Shown here: positions 25,854 to 34,896 of the stretch, piece after piece
Position numbering within the stretch: position 1 is the first letter of the stretch
How the letters are laid out: each line of letters begins with the position of its first letter
Source: Luteimonas rhizosphaericola
GTDB lineage: Bacteria > Pseudomonadota > Gammaproteobacteria > Xanthomonadales > Xanthomonadaceae
Reading direction: 5' to 3'
Assembly: GCF_029888045.1 (NCBI RefSeq)
Contig: NZ_JARXRN010000028.1
Coordinates: 225,924-289,923 of the forward strand
Length of the DNA stretch: 64,000 nucleotides
Translations under genes and position numbers: made by a program
Notes under the pieces: model-generated
What the model saw: the letters and a program-made list of their open reading frames with translations, nothing else
Database searches by the model: none
What the model was told of the DNA's origin: nothing

Positions 25854-28109
25854 TCAGCCGCCAGGCAGCAGCGGACCCGAGCCGTTGCTGCGCCGCCGTG
25901 AGCCGCCACCGCCTTGGGTCTGCTTCCAGTGCCGCAGCAGCTGGCGCAGCGCTTCGGGCTTGGCCTGCGACGCCGCGGTGCCGGCCTGGTTGCGCACGTT
26001 CTCGCCGTGGCAGCCGGTGCAGGTGCGGATCTCGCCCGGCTGCATCGTCACCCAGACGCGCTCGCGCACGATCGGCTCGCCGGCGGCGTCGGTGGTCTGC
26101 CAGGTCAGCGCCCGGCTGGCCGGCACGAAGGCGGCCGAGGAGCCGTCGCTGGCGATCGCCACGCTGCCGGCCGGGCCGGCCGTGTAGGCCGGATTGCCGG
26201 TGGCCGACATCGGCTGCGCGATCACCCGCCGGCCCGCCTTGAAGTCGGTATAGGCGCGCACCTGGTTGCCCTGCAGGATCTGGAAGTGGGCGATGTCGTA
26301 CACCCGGCCGCTGCTGCCGGTGGTGCGCACGCCGCCGGGCACGCGCAGGTTGAACGGCTGCTGGCGGTCGGCGCGGTCGCGGCTGGTCTGGTTGCGCACC
26401 ACGATCAGCGCCAGGTCGCGCGCCTTCATCCATTCGCGCAGGCTGGCTTCGCTCACCGCCTCCTCGGTCAGCACGCTGCGCTCGGGCGCGGTGATGGCCA
26501 GGGTCGGCGCGGGCGGGGCGTTGCGCGCCACCACCTCCACCGCCTCGAGTTCCCACAGCAGCCCGCTGTAGGACTGCTGCGTGCCCGGCGTCCACCACGA
26601 GACCGACTTGCTGATGCCGCTGCCGGTCAGCAGGTCGCCGGCGACGAGGCGGCCGCTGGCGTCGGTGCCCAGCTGGCGCAGGCGCAGGTCGATGCCGCGC
26701 TGGAACGTCGAGCTGGGGGTGTAGCTGGCCACCATCTGGCCGGAGGCCAGCGGCAGCGGGTTGCGGTAGCGCCCGCCGCTGGCCGAGGCCACCGTGATCA
26801 GCATCTGGTCGGCGGTGAGGTTCGGCGCGCCGGTCACCTTCACGATCCGCCCCGAAGTGCCCTCGGCGAACTCGTTGGCGTGGATGGCGTAGAACGTGCC
26901 CGGGCTGCGGGGGTCCTCGCGCAGGTGGAACAGGCCCGAGTCGATGTCGATCTCGGTGCGGTTGGCGAACAGCGACGTGTTGATGGTGTCGGCCAGCGAC
27001 GCGTCGCCGCGGAACGAGCGCGGCACGTAGTTGAACGACAGCTCGTGGCGGCCGATGTGGTTGAGGCTGAGCTCGTCGGTGCCGTCCTGGTTCATCTGCC
27101 AGGGCGTGAACAGGTTGTAGGTGAAGCCGTTGACCTCGCCGTACGGGCTGGACATGCCGGTGCGCGATTCGGGGAAGGTCTCGGTGGTGCCGGACACCCG
27201 CGCCGCGTTGGACGCCTCGCTGGCGTAGTTCACCGGTCCGAAGTTCGACAGGTTCTGCTGATCGCGCTGCAGGTGGTCCCAGCGGGTGAAGACCACCCGG
27301 CCGTAGCTGTCGATCGTGGGCGAGAACGCGCCGCTGGGGGCGTGGTTGAGGATCCGCAGCGCGCCGGTGGCCGGATCCAGGCTGAAGATGCCGGTGATCG
27401 TCGGCGTGCTCTCGTACTCGTCCAGCTGCGGGTACAGGTGCGCCTGGCCGTTGCGCGGGCGGTCGGAGGTGAACAGGATGCGGTCGTCGCTGGCGTACAG
27501 CGGCGAGACGTTGTTGTACCCGGTGGGCTGGTTGGCGACCTTGGTGATGCGCGCGGTCTGGCCGCGGGCCAGGCCGGTCACCTCGTACAGCTGCCACTTC
27601 ACGTTGATGCTGGCGTGCTGGCGGGGCGGGGCGCCGACCACCATGCTGAAGACCGCCCGGGTGCCGCTCCAGTGCACGGTCGGCTCGCGCACGGCGATCG
27701 CGCGGTCGCCCTGCAGGCCGTCCATGCCGTAGCCGGCTTCGCGGGTCAGGTTGCGCAGGGTGCCGTCCGGGTAGCGGATCATCAGGTCGCCGCCGCGCGG
27801 CACGTCGCCGATGTCGGGGAAGTGGTTGGCGAACGAGGACACGCGGCTGCCGAAGGGATCGCCTTCGGTCGGGATCTGGGTCACGAAGAGGATCGGGTTC
27901 TGCACGGTCACCGCCTTGGTCGCCGCGGCGGCGGTGGTGCGCGGGGCGGCGGCGGATGGCGTGGCGGTGGCGGCCGCGTCGGCGGCCTGCTCGAGGTCGG
28001 CCCCGGACAGCGGCAGCTGGGCGCCACAGGCGGAGAGGATCAGCGCGGCAACCAGGGTTGCCAGGGGTCGGAATCCGTTCCGGAGGAAGGGGGGGGACGA
28101 CGCGGTCAT
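25854..28109 (-). CDS. HzsA-related mono-haem lipoprotein
   Basis: 751 residues. Start at ATG 28107-28109 gives a lipoprotein signal (LATLVAALILSACG). Longer in-frame starts put about 50 extra residues before it. The body (about 80-650) has WD40/TolB-like propeller strands (ILFTSDRPRNGQAHLYP, GAFSPTIDSYGRVVFTRWDH) as in the middle domain of hydrazine synthase subunit alpha. Near the end a single c-type haem motif CTGCH (residues 697-701, within PGEIRTCTGCHGEN) follows. Relatives outside anammox bacteria are named HzsA-related and have no known reaction. Subunits beta and gamma are absent, so hydrazine synthesis is very unlikely. It probably acts in periplasmic redox chemistry, anchored to a membrane. 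Confidence 0.8.
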   Translation of the reverse strand: MTASSPPFLRNGFRPLATLVAALILSACGAQLPLSGADLEQAADAAATATPSAAAPRTTAAAATKAVTVQNPILFVTQIPTEGDPFGSRVSSFANHFPDIGDVPRGGDLMIRYPDGTLRNLTREAGYGMDGLQGDRAIAVREPTVHWSGTRAVFSMVVGAPPRQHASINVKWQLYEVTGLARGQTARITKVANQPTGYNNVSPLYASDDRILFTSDRPRNGQAHLYPQLDEYESTPTITGIFSLDPATGALRILNHAPSGAFSPTIDSYGRVVFTRWDHLQRDQQNLSNFGPVNYASEASNAARVSGTTETFPESRTGMSSPYGEVNGFTYNLFTPWQMNQDGTDELSLNHIGRHELSFNYVPRSFRGDASLADTINTSLFANRTEIDIDSGLFHLREDPRSPGTFYAIHANEFAEGTSGRIVKVTGAPNLTADQMLITVASASGGRYRNPLPLASGQMVASYTPSSTFQRGIDLRLRQLGTDASGRLVAGDLLTGSGISKSVSWWTPGTQQSYSGLLWELEAVEVVARNAPPAPTLAITAPERSVLTEEAVSEASLREWMKARDLALIVVRNQTSRDRADRQQPFNLRVPGGVRTTGSSGRVYDIAHFQILQGNQVRAYTDFKAGRRVIAQPMSATGNPAYTAGPAGSVAIASDGSSAAFVPASRALTWQTTDAAGEPIVRERVWVTMQPGEIRTCTGCHGENVRNQAGTAASQAKPEALRQLLRHWKQTQGGGGSRRRSNGSGPLLPGG

Positions 28110-28432
28110 GGAGGTCTGCCGGAACGGGAAGGCGGGACGGCACCGGGCTGGCCAGACGCCGGAGACAGCCTGTCTCCGCCCGCCCGTGGCCGGCTTTCGC
28201 ACCGAGTTGCGTTTGGATCCCCTTGGCGGAAATTTTTGGGCGCGTGCGCCTAACTGCAAGCTGAATTGCCTGAATCACAGCAGTTTTACGCGGCAGTTCG
28301 GTGACCAAACGCACAGAACTGCGCTTGCATCGCGCGAAGTTCAGGTTCCGCCGGGTCTCGGCGGCGGGTCTGCGGGCAGGCCTGGCGCCGGGCGCCCGCG
28401 AACGTCCGGCACATGGTCGCGCCGCGGGCCGT
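28110..28432. other. AT-richer gap upstream of the HzsA-related gene
   Basis: 323 bases between the HzsA-related start and the end of the DUF998 gene. The part around 28220-28330 is clearly richer in A and T than its surroundings and repeats GCAGTT/GAACTGC-like words several times, as a promoter region with operator half-sites might. No gene or firm promoter pair could be assigned. Confidence 0.4.
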
Positions 28433-29065
28433 CTATCGGCGTTCGCCCCGCCCCCGCAGCAGCAGGGCGACAGTGCCCAGCGAGCCGACGATCATCGCGA
28501 TCACCGTCTTCTGCGCCAGCCCGCGCGGCAGGTCCCGCCCGAGCGCCAGTACCCAGATCGCGGCGAAGCAGGCCAGCGCCCACGGCAGCAGCCAGCGGGC
28601 GTCGCGCCGCCAGGCCGGGTCGTGACGCAACCGCAGCGCCTGCAGCACCAGGGCGGTGGTGGCGAACAGGAACGCGGCCTGCGCGCTGATGCCGTGCACC
28701 AGCCCCTCCAGGCTGGCATCCACGCCGGGCAGGTCCATCCAGGCATAGGCGGTGGTCGAGAGCGAGGCCGCAGCCAGCGCGAACAGCACCAGGGGGGCGG
28801 CGCTGCGCGCGGGTGCGGCCAGGCTGCGATACAGCCCCCAGCCCAGCCCGACCATCGCCAGCCCCAGGGCGACGTACGCCGCCTGCAGCGCGGCGCCCCA
28901 GTCGCCGATCAGGTACAGGCTCATCGGATGGGCGACCGGATCCAGGTCGCCGCGCCGCAGGTGCAGCGCGCAGGCCGCGAGCACGAACGCGGACAGCCCC
29001 GCCAGGGCGAGGCGGGCCCAGTGCCGGTCGGCGCGCTGGTGCGTGGTAGTGGACCCTGTGGACAT
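28433..29065 (-). CDS. DUF998-family membrane protein
   Basis: 210 residues starting at ATG 29063-29065. About six hydrophobic segments. The DUF998 signature is seen after the first helix: DPVAHPMSLYLIGDWGAALQ, then AAYVALGLAM. Function of the family is unknown. Inner-membrane location is predicted. A longer start exists upstream but adds a low-quality Met/Arg-rich stretch. The gap to the GAF gene (29066-29287) holds nothing recognisable. Confidence 0.8.
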   Translation of the reverse strand: MSTGSTTTHQRADRHWARLALAGLSAFVLAACALHLRRGDLDPVAHPMSLYLIGDWGAALQAAYVALGLAMVGLGWGLYRSLAAPARSAAPLVLFALAAASLSTTAYAWMDLPGVDASLEGLVHGISAQAAFLFATTALVLQALRLRHDPAWRRDARWLLPWALACFAAIWVLALGRDLPRGLAQKTVIAMIVGSLGTVALLLRGRGERR

Positions 29066-29287
29066 GCGACCCCGCGGGCTGGCGTGGCCCTGGAGCATGC
29101 CGCGATGGCGAGGGGCATGCATCCGCCAGGCGCCGGCGGCGGTCGCACTGCACTGCGCGGTCATCGCGTGCGGCGTGGTCGCCTCCCGTCGGGCACGGAC
29201 GCGGCGGTCGCGCGATCCGGCTGGTTGCGTCCACGGGCTCCCCGATGGAGTCGTGGGCAGCGAAGAGGGCGGCGTCCGCCGGCCGGC

Positions 29288-30220
29288 TCAGTGCAGCCCA
29301 GGCGCGGGCGCCCGGCGTGCCAGCAGGTCGGCGTCGGCGCGCATGAACACGGCCGACGGCGGCTCGGAGGCTTCGCCTTCCGCGGTGCCGACCAGGAACG
29401 CCAGACCGTGTGCGGCCGCCTGGGCATGGAGCACCGCGCGCACTCGCGCCAGCACGGCGTCCGCGCCCGGCTCCTGCAGGACCAGGACGTACTCGGCGCT
29501 GCCGCTGCTGCGATTGGCGCTGTCGCCGCCGTGGCCGGCCAGCGCCTGTTCGAGTTCGCGGTCGATCTGCTCGAGCAGCTTCTCGGTGCGACGCTCGCCG
29601 TGGCGCGCCACCGTGCCGGCGTGGTCCTGCAGCTCCAGCAGGGCCAGCCGGTAGTGCGGCGAGGCGGCGGGTTCGGGAGACGGTGCAACAGTCGCCACGA
29701 ACGCCTCGTGCGCCAGCGCGCGTTCGCGCACGCGCGCCTCGAGCAGGGTCATGGTCAGGCGTGCGAGCGACTGCAGCGCCGCGCGCTGCTCGCCGTCGAG
29801 CGCGCGCGGCCGGTCGTCGAGCACGCACACGGTGCCGATCGCCGCGCCCTCGGGCGTGACCAGCGGCATGCCGGCGTAGAAGCGGGCGTCGCCGGTGGCG
29901 CCGTTGACCTGCGGGTTCGACGCGAAGCGCGGATCGGCGCGCAGGTCGGGAATCTCCATCAGCCGATCGGGGGTGCGGATGGCGTGATCGCACACGGCGA
30001 CGCTGCGGCTGGTCTCGGGTTCGGAATAGCCGGTGCGGGCCTTGAACCACTGCCGGTCGTGGTCGATCAGGCTCACCAGCGCGACCGGCGTGTCGCACAG
30101 GGTGGACGCCAGGCGGACGATGTCCTCGTAGGCCTGCTCCGGCAGGCTGTCGAGGATGCGGTAGCGCTCGAGCGCGCGCTGGCGCGCGGCTTCATCGGGG
30201 ACGGACGTGGCGTGCGACAT
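29288..30220 (-). CDS. GAF-domain sensor with degenerate GGDEF domain
   Basis: 310 residues from ATG 30218-30220. The GAF domain (about 20-165) has the pattern common in bacterial GAF-GGDEF sensors: RILDSLPEQAYEDIVRLAS, ALVSLIDHDRQWFKA, ETSRSVAVCDHAI and YAGMPLVTPEGAAIGTVCV. The C-terminal part (about 190-310) keeps the outline of a GGDEF domain (YRLALLELQDH... then LLEQIDRELEQAL). The catalytic loop, however, reads SGSAEYVLVLQ instead of GGDEF, so cyclase activity is not expected. It may bind GTP or act as a regulatory partner. It stands alone, about 70 bases after the serine hydrolase operon end. Confidence 0.75.
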   Translation of the reverse strand: MSHATSVPDEAARQRALERYRILDSLPEQAYEDIVRLASTLCDTPVALVSLIDHDRQWFKARTGYSEPETSRSVAVCDHAIRTPDRLMEIPDLRADPRFASNPQVNGATGDARFYAGMPLVTPEGAAIGTVCVLDDRPRALDGEQRAALQSLARLTMTLLEARVRERALAHEAFVATVAPSPEPAASPHYRLALLELQDHAGTVARHGERRTEKLLEQIDRELEQALAGHGGDSANRSSGSAEYVLVLQEPGADAVLARVRAVLHAQAAAHGLAFLVGTAEGEASEPPSAVFMRADADLLARRAPAPGLH

Positions 30221-30288
30221 GCAGGGCTCCGTGACGCGGACCGGGCCGATTGTTCCGGCCGCGACGTCAACGCGAGGTCGGCGCCGCG

Positions 30289-31512
30289 TCAGCGGGATGT
30301 TCGGTCGCCTCCCGCAGCCAGCCGCTCCTCGACCGCGGTGAACGCCGAGCGCGCGCCGCGATCGGCCGCGTCCACGCCGGTCGCGAAGTACGTCACCCCG
30401 GTGCCGGAGGCGGGATCGATCCACAGGCCGGATTTGAGCCCGTAGGCGTCGCCGCCGTGGCCCACGCGCGCGACGCCGTCGCCGAACGGATCGTCCCCGC
30501 ACCTCGGTTGCGGGGTGGCGAGGGTCTGGGTCGCCAGGCCGTAGCGGCAGAAGAAGGCGAGTGCCTGCCCGTCGCCGGCGTCCTCCTCGTGGCCGAGGCC
30601 GTTGCCGGGCGCGCGGGTCCACGCCGGCGCCAGCAGCAGGCGCACGGACGCGGGCGAGAGCAGGCGCACACCGTCGACGCTGCCTTCGTTCAGCAGCAGC
30701 CGGCCGATCTTCGCCAGGTCGTGGGCGGAGATGCGCAACCCGCCCTGCGGCGAGAACAGCGCGCCGTTCTCGCCGGCGCGCCAGCGGTCGAGGTCGCACG
30801 GCGCACCGTCCGCGACGACCACCGGGCACGGCGCGGGACCGCCGCGATGGTCGTCGCGTACCGGCGTGCGCGCCGCGTCGTACAGCACCACGGCGCGCGC
30901 AGCCGTCGCCGCGTCGCAGCTGGCCCAGTTGTAGCAGCCATCGATGCCGAGCGGCGCCAGCACCAGGCGCGCCATCAGGCGGTCGAAGCGCTCGCCGGTG
31001 GCGCGCTCCATCACCTGCGCCACCAGCGGGAAGTTCAGGTTGGCGTAGCGGAAGAAGGTGCCGGGCGCATGCGCGGCGTCCCAGGCGCGCGGATCGTCCA
31101 ACAGCGGCGCCAGGGGTTCGCCGAGCGGCACCTGCCAGTAGCCGGCGCCGTCGGTGAGCGACGAGCGGTGCGAGAGCAGCAGGCGCAGGGTGATGGGCAC
31201 CTCCGGCCAGTCCCGGTGGCGCAGGGTCCAGCCGAGCTGTTCGGAGATGTCGGCATCGAGGTCCAGAGTGCCGGCCTCGACCAGCCGCAGCACCGCGATC
31301 GCCACCACCAGCTTGGAGATCGAAGCCACGCGTACCGGATCGTCCGCGGTCACGGCGCGCCCGGTGGCGGTGTCGGCCGGGCCGTCGGCCTGCGTGGACG
31401 TGACGCCTTCGCGGTCGAACGCCACCCGCACCGTCGCCACCGGCCCGTCTGCGGACGCTGCGCCCGCGGCCGCCAGCAGGAGCGTGGCGACGCATGCGGC
31501 GCGCCCGATCAT
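30289..31512 (-). CDS. Secreted serine hydrolase (class C beta-lactamase/DD-peptidase fold)
   Basis: 407 residues. Signal peptide [21 protein letters not shown]. Active-site motifs are SISK (within VASISKLVV, about 63-66), RYANLNF (Tyr-x-Asn) and GHGGDAYG in the KTG position. Such proteins act as D-aminopeptidases, DD-carboxypeptidases or esterases; the exact substrate is open. Several Cys residues in the mature part ([22 protein letters not shown]) suggest disulfides, fitting a periplasmic place. The ATG at 31512 overlaps the stop of the upstream flavin oxidase gene by four bases (ATGA), so both are translated from one message. Confidence 0.87.
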   Translation of the reverse strand: MIGRAACVATLLLAAAGAASADGPVATVRVAFDREGVTSTQADGPADTATGRAVTADDPVRVASISKLVVAIAVLRLVEAGTLDLDADISEQLGWTLRHRDWPEVPITLRLLLSHRSSLTDGAGYWQVPLGEPLAPLLDDPRAWDAAHAPGTFFRYANLNFPLVAQVMERATGERFDRLMARLVLAPLGIDGCYNWASCDAATAARAVVLYDAARTPVRDDHRGGPAPCPVVVADGAPCDLDRWRAGENGALFSPQGGLRISAHDLAKIGRLLLNEGSVDGVRLLSPASVRLLLAPAWTRAPGNGLGHEEDAGDGQALAFFCRYGLATQTLATPQPRCGDDPFGDGVARVGHGGDAYGLKSGLWIDPASGTGVTYFATGVDAADRGARSAFTAVEERLAAGGDRTSR

Positions 31513-32720
31513 GCGAACACCTCCGCCAGCCGCTCCACCGCAGCCACCGACAGCGCGCGGTCGGGCGTGGTGTCGGCATTGTCGTAGTCGGAGGCCTGCT
31601 GCGCCTGCACCAGGATGCCGTCCGTGCGCGGCACCACGAACAGGTTGCGCCCGCCGTAGCCCAGCCCGTAGTCCACGCCCGGCTGCGGCACCAGGCGCGC
31701 GGTCTGCCCGCGCACCGGCACCACCGAGGCATCGCCCAGCAGGGCGCCGGCGCCATGGCCGGTGGCGTTGACCACGGTGGTCTCGCGCAGCGTCGTGAAC
31801 TCGCGTGGCGCGTGGAAGGTGCGGGTCTCGATCGCGCCGCCGAGTTGGAGGAAGTCGGCCAGCAGCAGGCGGGAATAGGCGTGCAGGTTGAACACCGGCT
31901 GCGCCGCGCGGCGCACCGACACGGCGCGGAACGGATGCGCGCCGGGCGCCAGGCGTTCGGCGGCCGGGGTGATGTCGCCCAGCAGCCGCCCTTCGAGCAT
32001 GGCGTAGCGCGGCTCGCGCTCGTCGCCGGCGTTCGCGCGGCGCGCGCCCGGCCCGTCGGACAGCCAGTAGAAATCGTGCCAGCCGACCGGTTCGCCCGGC
32101 AGTCCCAGCAGGGTCTGGAACGTGCGGAACGACGCGCGCGCCATGCGTTCCCACTGGGTCTCGAACGCGGGCGCGGCGTGGTCGGCCGAAGCGATGCGCG
32201 AGGCCGGCGACCACACCCCGGTGGCGAACGCCGAGGGCACCTGCGGCAGCCGTTCGCGCGCGTAGATGCGCACCTGCAGCCCGCTGCGCTGCGCCAGCAG
32301 GGCCGTGGTCAGGCCGATGGCGCCGCAGCCGACCACCGCCAGCTCGCGCGCGCCGGTCTCGCGCACCAGCCGCAGCGCCTCTTCCGCGGAACCCCAGGAC
32401 AGCGACCAGCCGGCGCCGCCGTGGCCGTAGCAGTGGACGATGGTGTGGCCATCCATGCGCTCGGCCTCGATCCGCGGGCCCTGCGCGCGGAACGGTCGGG
32501 TGCAGACGTCGACGGCGATGATCCGGTCGGCGCTGGCGCGGATCGGGACCAGGGGCGCCGGCGGCGCGAAGCGTGGCGCCGGCGCCGGCGCGGCGGCCGC
32601 GCGCGGGCCGGACGCGCAGGCACCCAGCAGCGGCGGCATCGCCAGCGCCAGCGTGGACGCGCCGACGGCGTGCAGGAAGCGGCGACGGCCGGGTGCGGGC
32701 TCAACAGGGACGGGACGCAT
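31509..32720 (-). CDS. Tat-exported lipoprotein FAD oxidase, circularly permuted D-amino-acid-oxidase fold
   Basis: 403 residues. A twin-arginine signal ([12 protein letters not shown], 11-22) runs into a lipobox (LLGAC, Cys35). The mature protein has the parts of D-amino-acid oxidase in changed order. [13 protein letters not shown] (66-78) and [15 protein letters not shown] (98-112) match the C-terminal strands of DAAO. They come before the FAD Rossmann motif VVGCGAIGL (129-137), which in DAAO is the N-terminus. ATGVWSPAS (167-175), VVNATGHGA (316-324) and RGQTARLVP (337-345) then follow in normal order. The Arg in TRPFR aligns with the DAAO substrate-carboxylate Arg. A D-amino-acid or related amine oxidase in the cell envelope is inferred. 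It is cotranscribed with the serine hydrolase. Confidence 0.8.
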   Translation of the reverse strand: MRPVPVEPAPGRRRFLHAVGASTLALAMPPLLGACASGPRAAAAPAPAPRFAPPAPLVPIRASADRIIAVDVCTRPFRAQGPRIEAERMDGHTIVHCYGHGGAGWSLSWGSAEEALRLVRETGARELAVVGCGAIGLTTALLAQRSGLQVRIYARERLPQVPSAFATGVWSPASRIASADHAAPAFETQWERMARASFRTFQTLLGLPGEPVGWHDFYWLSDGPGARRANAGDEREPRYAMLEGRLLGDITPAAERLAPGAHPFRAVSVRRAAQPVFNLHAYSRLLLADFLQLGGAIETRTFHAPREFTTLRETTVVNATGHGAGALLGDASVVPVRGQTARLVPQPGVDYGLGYGGRNLFVVPRTDGILVQAQQASDYDNADTTPDRALSVAAVERLAEVFA

Positions 32721-32834
32721 GGCGCGATGGTAGTACCTGCGCGGCGCGCCGCATTCATGCCGCTGGTGCGCCCGGCGAGGCGCGCGCTAGGATGCGGACG
32801 GGGAAGCCGCGGGGGCGGCAGGGGAAAAAGACGC

Positions 32835-34823
32835 ATGAACGCAGGATGCAGGGCGCCGGCAGGGCGAGTGGCCCTGGCGCTGGCAGTGATGCTCGCGGCG
32901 CCATGGCTGCCGGCACGTGCGCAGATCGATCTGGGGCCGTACGTCCGCGACGCCAGTTACGACGAGATCAAGATCTCGCCCGACGGCCGGCATTTCGCGG
33001 CCACGGTGCCGATGGAGGACCGCACCGTGCTTGTGGTGCTGGACCGGGAGGCCGGCAACAAGGTGGTCGCCGGCGGCATGGGCGTGCGCGACTCGGCCGT
33101 CCGGGATTTCTGGTGGGCCGACGATTCGCGCGTGGTGCTGTCGATGGCGCAGACGCTGGGATCGGAAGACGTCCTGCGTTTCACCGGCGAACTGCACGTG
33201 CTCGAGCTCGGCAGCAAGCGGATCAGGCGCCTGTTCGGCGTGGAGGACGACCATGGCCTGGTGCAGCGCGCGGGCAGCTCGACCATCGTCGAAGAAGCCG
33301 ACGTGATCGACCCGATGATCGAGAACCCGGACGAGGTGATGATCTCCACGTGGATGCCCGGGTCCACGCCGCACGGCACCCTGCCCAAGACCCATGCGGA
33401 GATGATCAACCTGCGCAGCGGACGACGCCGCGGCATCACCGTGGCGCCCGTGCGCGAGGCCACGTTCACGATCGATCCGTCCGGCGAGGTGCGTTTCGCC
33501 TCCGGCAGGGACGTGCGCAACTACAACCTGGTGTATTACCGCACCGACGCTGAGTCGCCCTGGCGCGTGGTGAACGAGGAGCAGAGGAGCGGGTTCAGCG
33601 CCTGGCCGCTTGGAATGGCCGCCGATGGCACGACCGCTTACGTTAGGATCACCCGCGACCAGGGGCCGGACGAGATCGAGGCGTGGGACATGCGCGACCT
33701 GTCGCGACGACCGCTGCTGCGCGATCCGGTGGTCGACCCGATCGCGATCGTGTTCGATGTCGACGGGCGCACGCCGGTCGGCGCGCGCTACATGGACGAT
33801 GGCGTGAAGCTCCGCTTCTTCGACGAGGCGTCGGCGATCGCCCGGCGTTACCGGATGCTGGAGAAGGCGTTCCCGGGGCTGGGGCTGAAGATCACGTCCA
33901 CCACCCGCGACGGCCGTCTCGCGCTCGTCCATGTCTGGAATGATCGCGAGGCAGGGCAGTACATGCTCTTCGACACGGTCGCGAAGGCCGCGAACAGCGT
34001 CTCGGCGAAGATGCTCTGGTTCGACCCTGCCGCGATGGCGCCGACCAAGCGGGTGTCCCTGCGCGCGCGCGACGGGCTCGCGCTGCATGGGTATCTCACG
34101 CGTCCGCGCACGGCTGGCGATGCCCCATTACCGCTGGTCGTGCTCGTCCACGGCGGGCCGTTCGGAGTGTTCGACACCTGGGCGTTCGACGAGGAGAGCC
34201 AACTGCTCGCGGCGGCCGGCTATGCGGTGCTGCGGGTCAATTTCCGGGGTTCAGACAACTATGGTCGCGCGTTCCGCAGCCTCGGCGCGCGCCAGTGGGG
34301 CGGGACGATGCAGGACGACCTGACCGACGCCACGCGCTGGGCGATCGAGCAGCGGATCGCCGATCCCGCCCGGATCTGCATTGCCGGCGCCAGCTACGGC
34401 GGCTATGCCGCGCTGATGGGCGTGGCGAAGGAGCCCGACCTGTACCGATGCGCCGTCGGCTACGTCGGCGTCTACGACCTGCCAGCGTTGCACGCCGACC
34501 GCGCGCGGACGCTGACATCGATGCGCTACTGGGTGGACGACTGGATGGGCGAACGCGCGACGCTGGCCGAGCGCTCGCCGGCCAACCTCGCCGATCGCAT
34601 CAAGGCGCCGGTGCTGCTCGCGGCAGGCGGCGCGGACGACATCGCCCCCGCGTCCCAGACGCGCCAGATGCAGCGCGCGCTGGAAAAGGCCGGCGTGCCG
34701 GTGCGCACGTTGTACATCGACAGCGAGGGCCACGGCTTCCGCAAGCCGGAGCACCGCCGCCGCTACTACACCGAACTGCTCGCGTTCCTGTCCGACCACC
34801 TCGGCGGCGCCCGCGGCCAATAG
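32835..34823 (+). CDS. Secreted S9-family (prolyl-oligopeptidase-type) peptidase
   Basis: 662 residues from ATG 32835, preceded by AGGGGAAAA. Signal peptide about 1-30, ending ARA. A seven-bladed propeller-like region (about 35-390) precedes the alpha/beta hydrolase catalytic domain. The triad is visible: GASYGGYAA (Ser nucleophile, about 519), GGADDIAP (Asp) and EGHGF (His). HGGPFGVFD and NFRGSDNYGRAF are the usual oxyanion-region motifs. Such enzymes cleave short peptides in the periplasm; many are encoded in Xanthomonad genomes. It is divergent from the flavin oxidase operon; the 114-base gap probably holds both promoters. Confidence 0.9.
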   Translation: MNAGCRAPAGRVALALAVMLAAPWLPARAQIDLGPYVRDASYDEIKISPDGRHFAATVPMEDRTVLVVLDREAGNKVVAGGMGVRDSAVRDFWWADDSRVVLSMAQTLGSEDVLRFTGELHVLELGSKRIRRLFGVEDDHGLVQRAGSSTIVEEADVIDPMIENPDEVMISTWMPGSTPHGTLPKTHAEMINLRSGRRRGITVAPVREATFTIDPSGEVRFASGRDVRNYNLVYYRTDAESPWRVVNEEQRSGFSAWPLGMAADGTTAYVRITRDQGPDEIEAWDMRDLSRRPLLRDPVVDPIAIVFDVDGRTPVGARYMDDGVKLRFFDEASAIARRYRMLEKAFPGLGLKITSTTRDGRLALVHVWNDREAGQYMLFDTVAKAANSVSAKMLWFDPAAMAPTKRVSLRARDGLALHGYLTRPRTAGDAPLPLVVLVHGGPFGVFDTWAFDEESQLLAAAGYAVLRVNFRGSDNYGRAFRSLGARQWGGTMQDDLTDATRWAIEQRIADPARICIAGASYGGYAALMGVAKEPDLYRCAVGYVGVYDLPALHADRARTLTSMRYWVDDWMGERATLAERSPANLADRIKAPVLLAAGGADDIAPASQTRQMQRALEKAGVPVRTLYIDSEGHGFRKPEHRRRYYTELLAFLSDHLGGARGQ

Positions 34824-34896
34824 GCGCCGCTTCCGTGACCGCGTTGGCGGTCGGGGCGGAACACGACGCTACACTGGCCATCGCGGGAGGCGGCTG

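Noticed and set aside
25854-28109. Functional hydrazine synthase
   Set aside because: Only an alpha-like protein with one haem motif is present; the beta and gamma subunits and other anammox genes are missing.
25914-28253. 779-codon plus-strand frame across the HzsA-related gene
   Set aside because: The minus-strand protein has a lipobox, propeller strands and CTGCH; the plus frame shows no recognisable domain.
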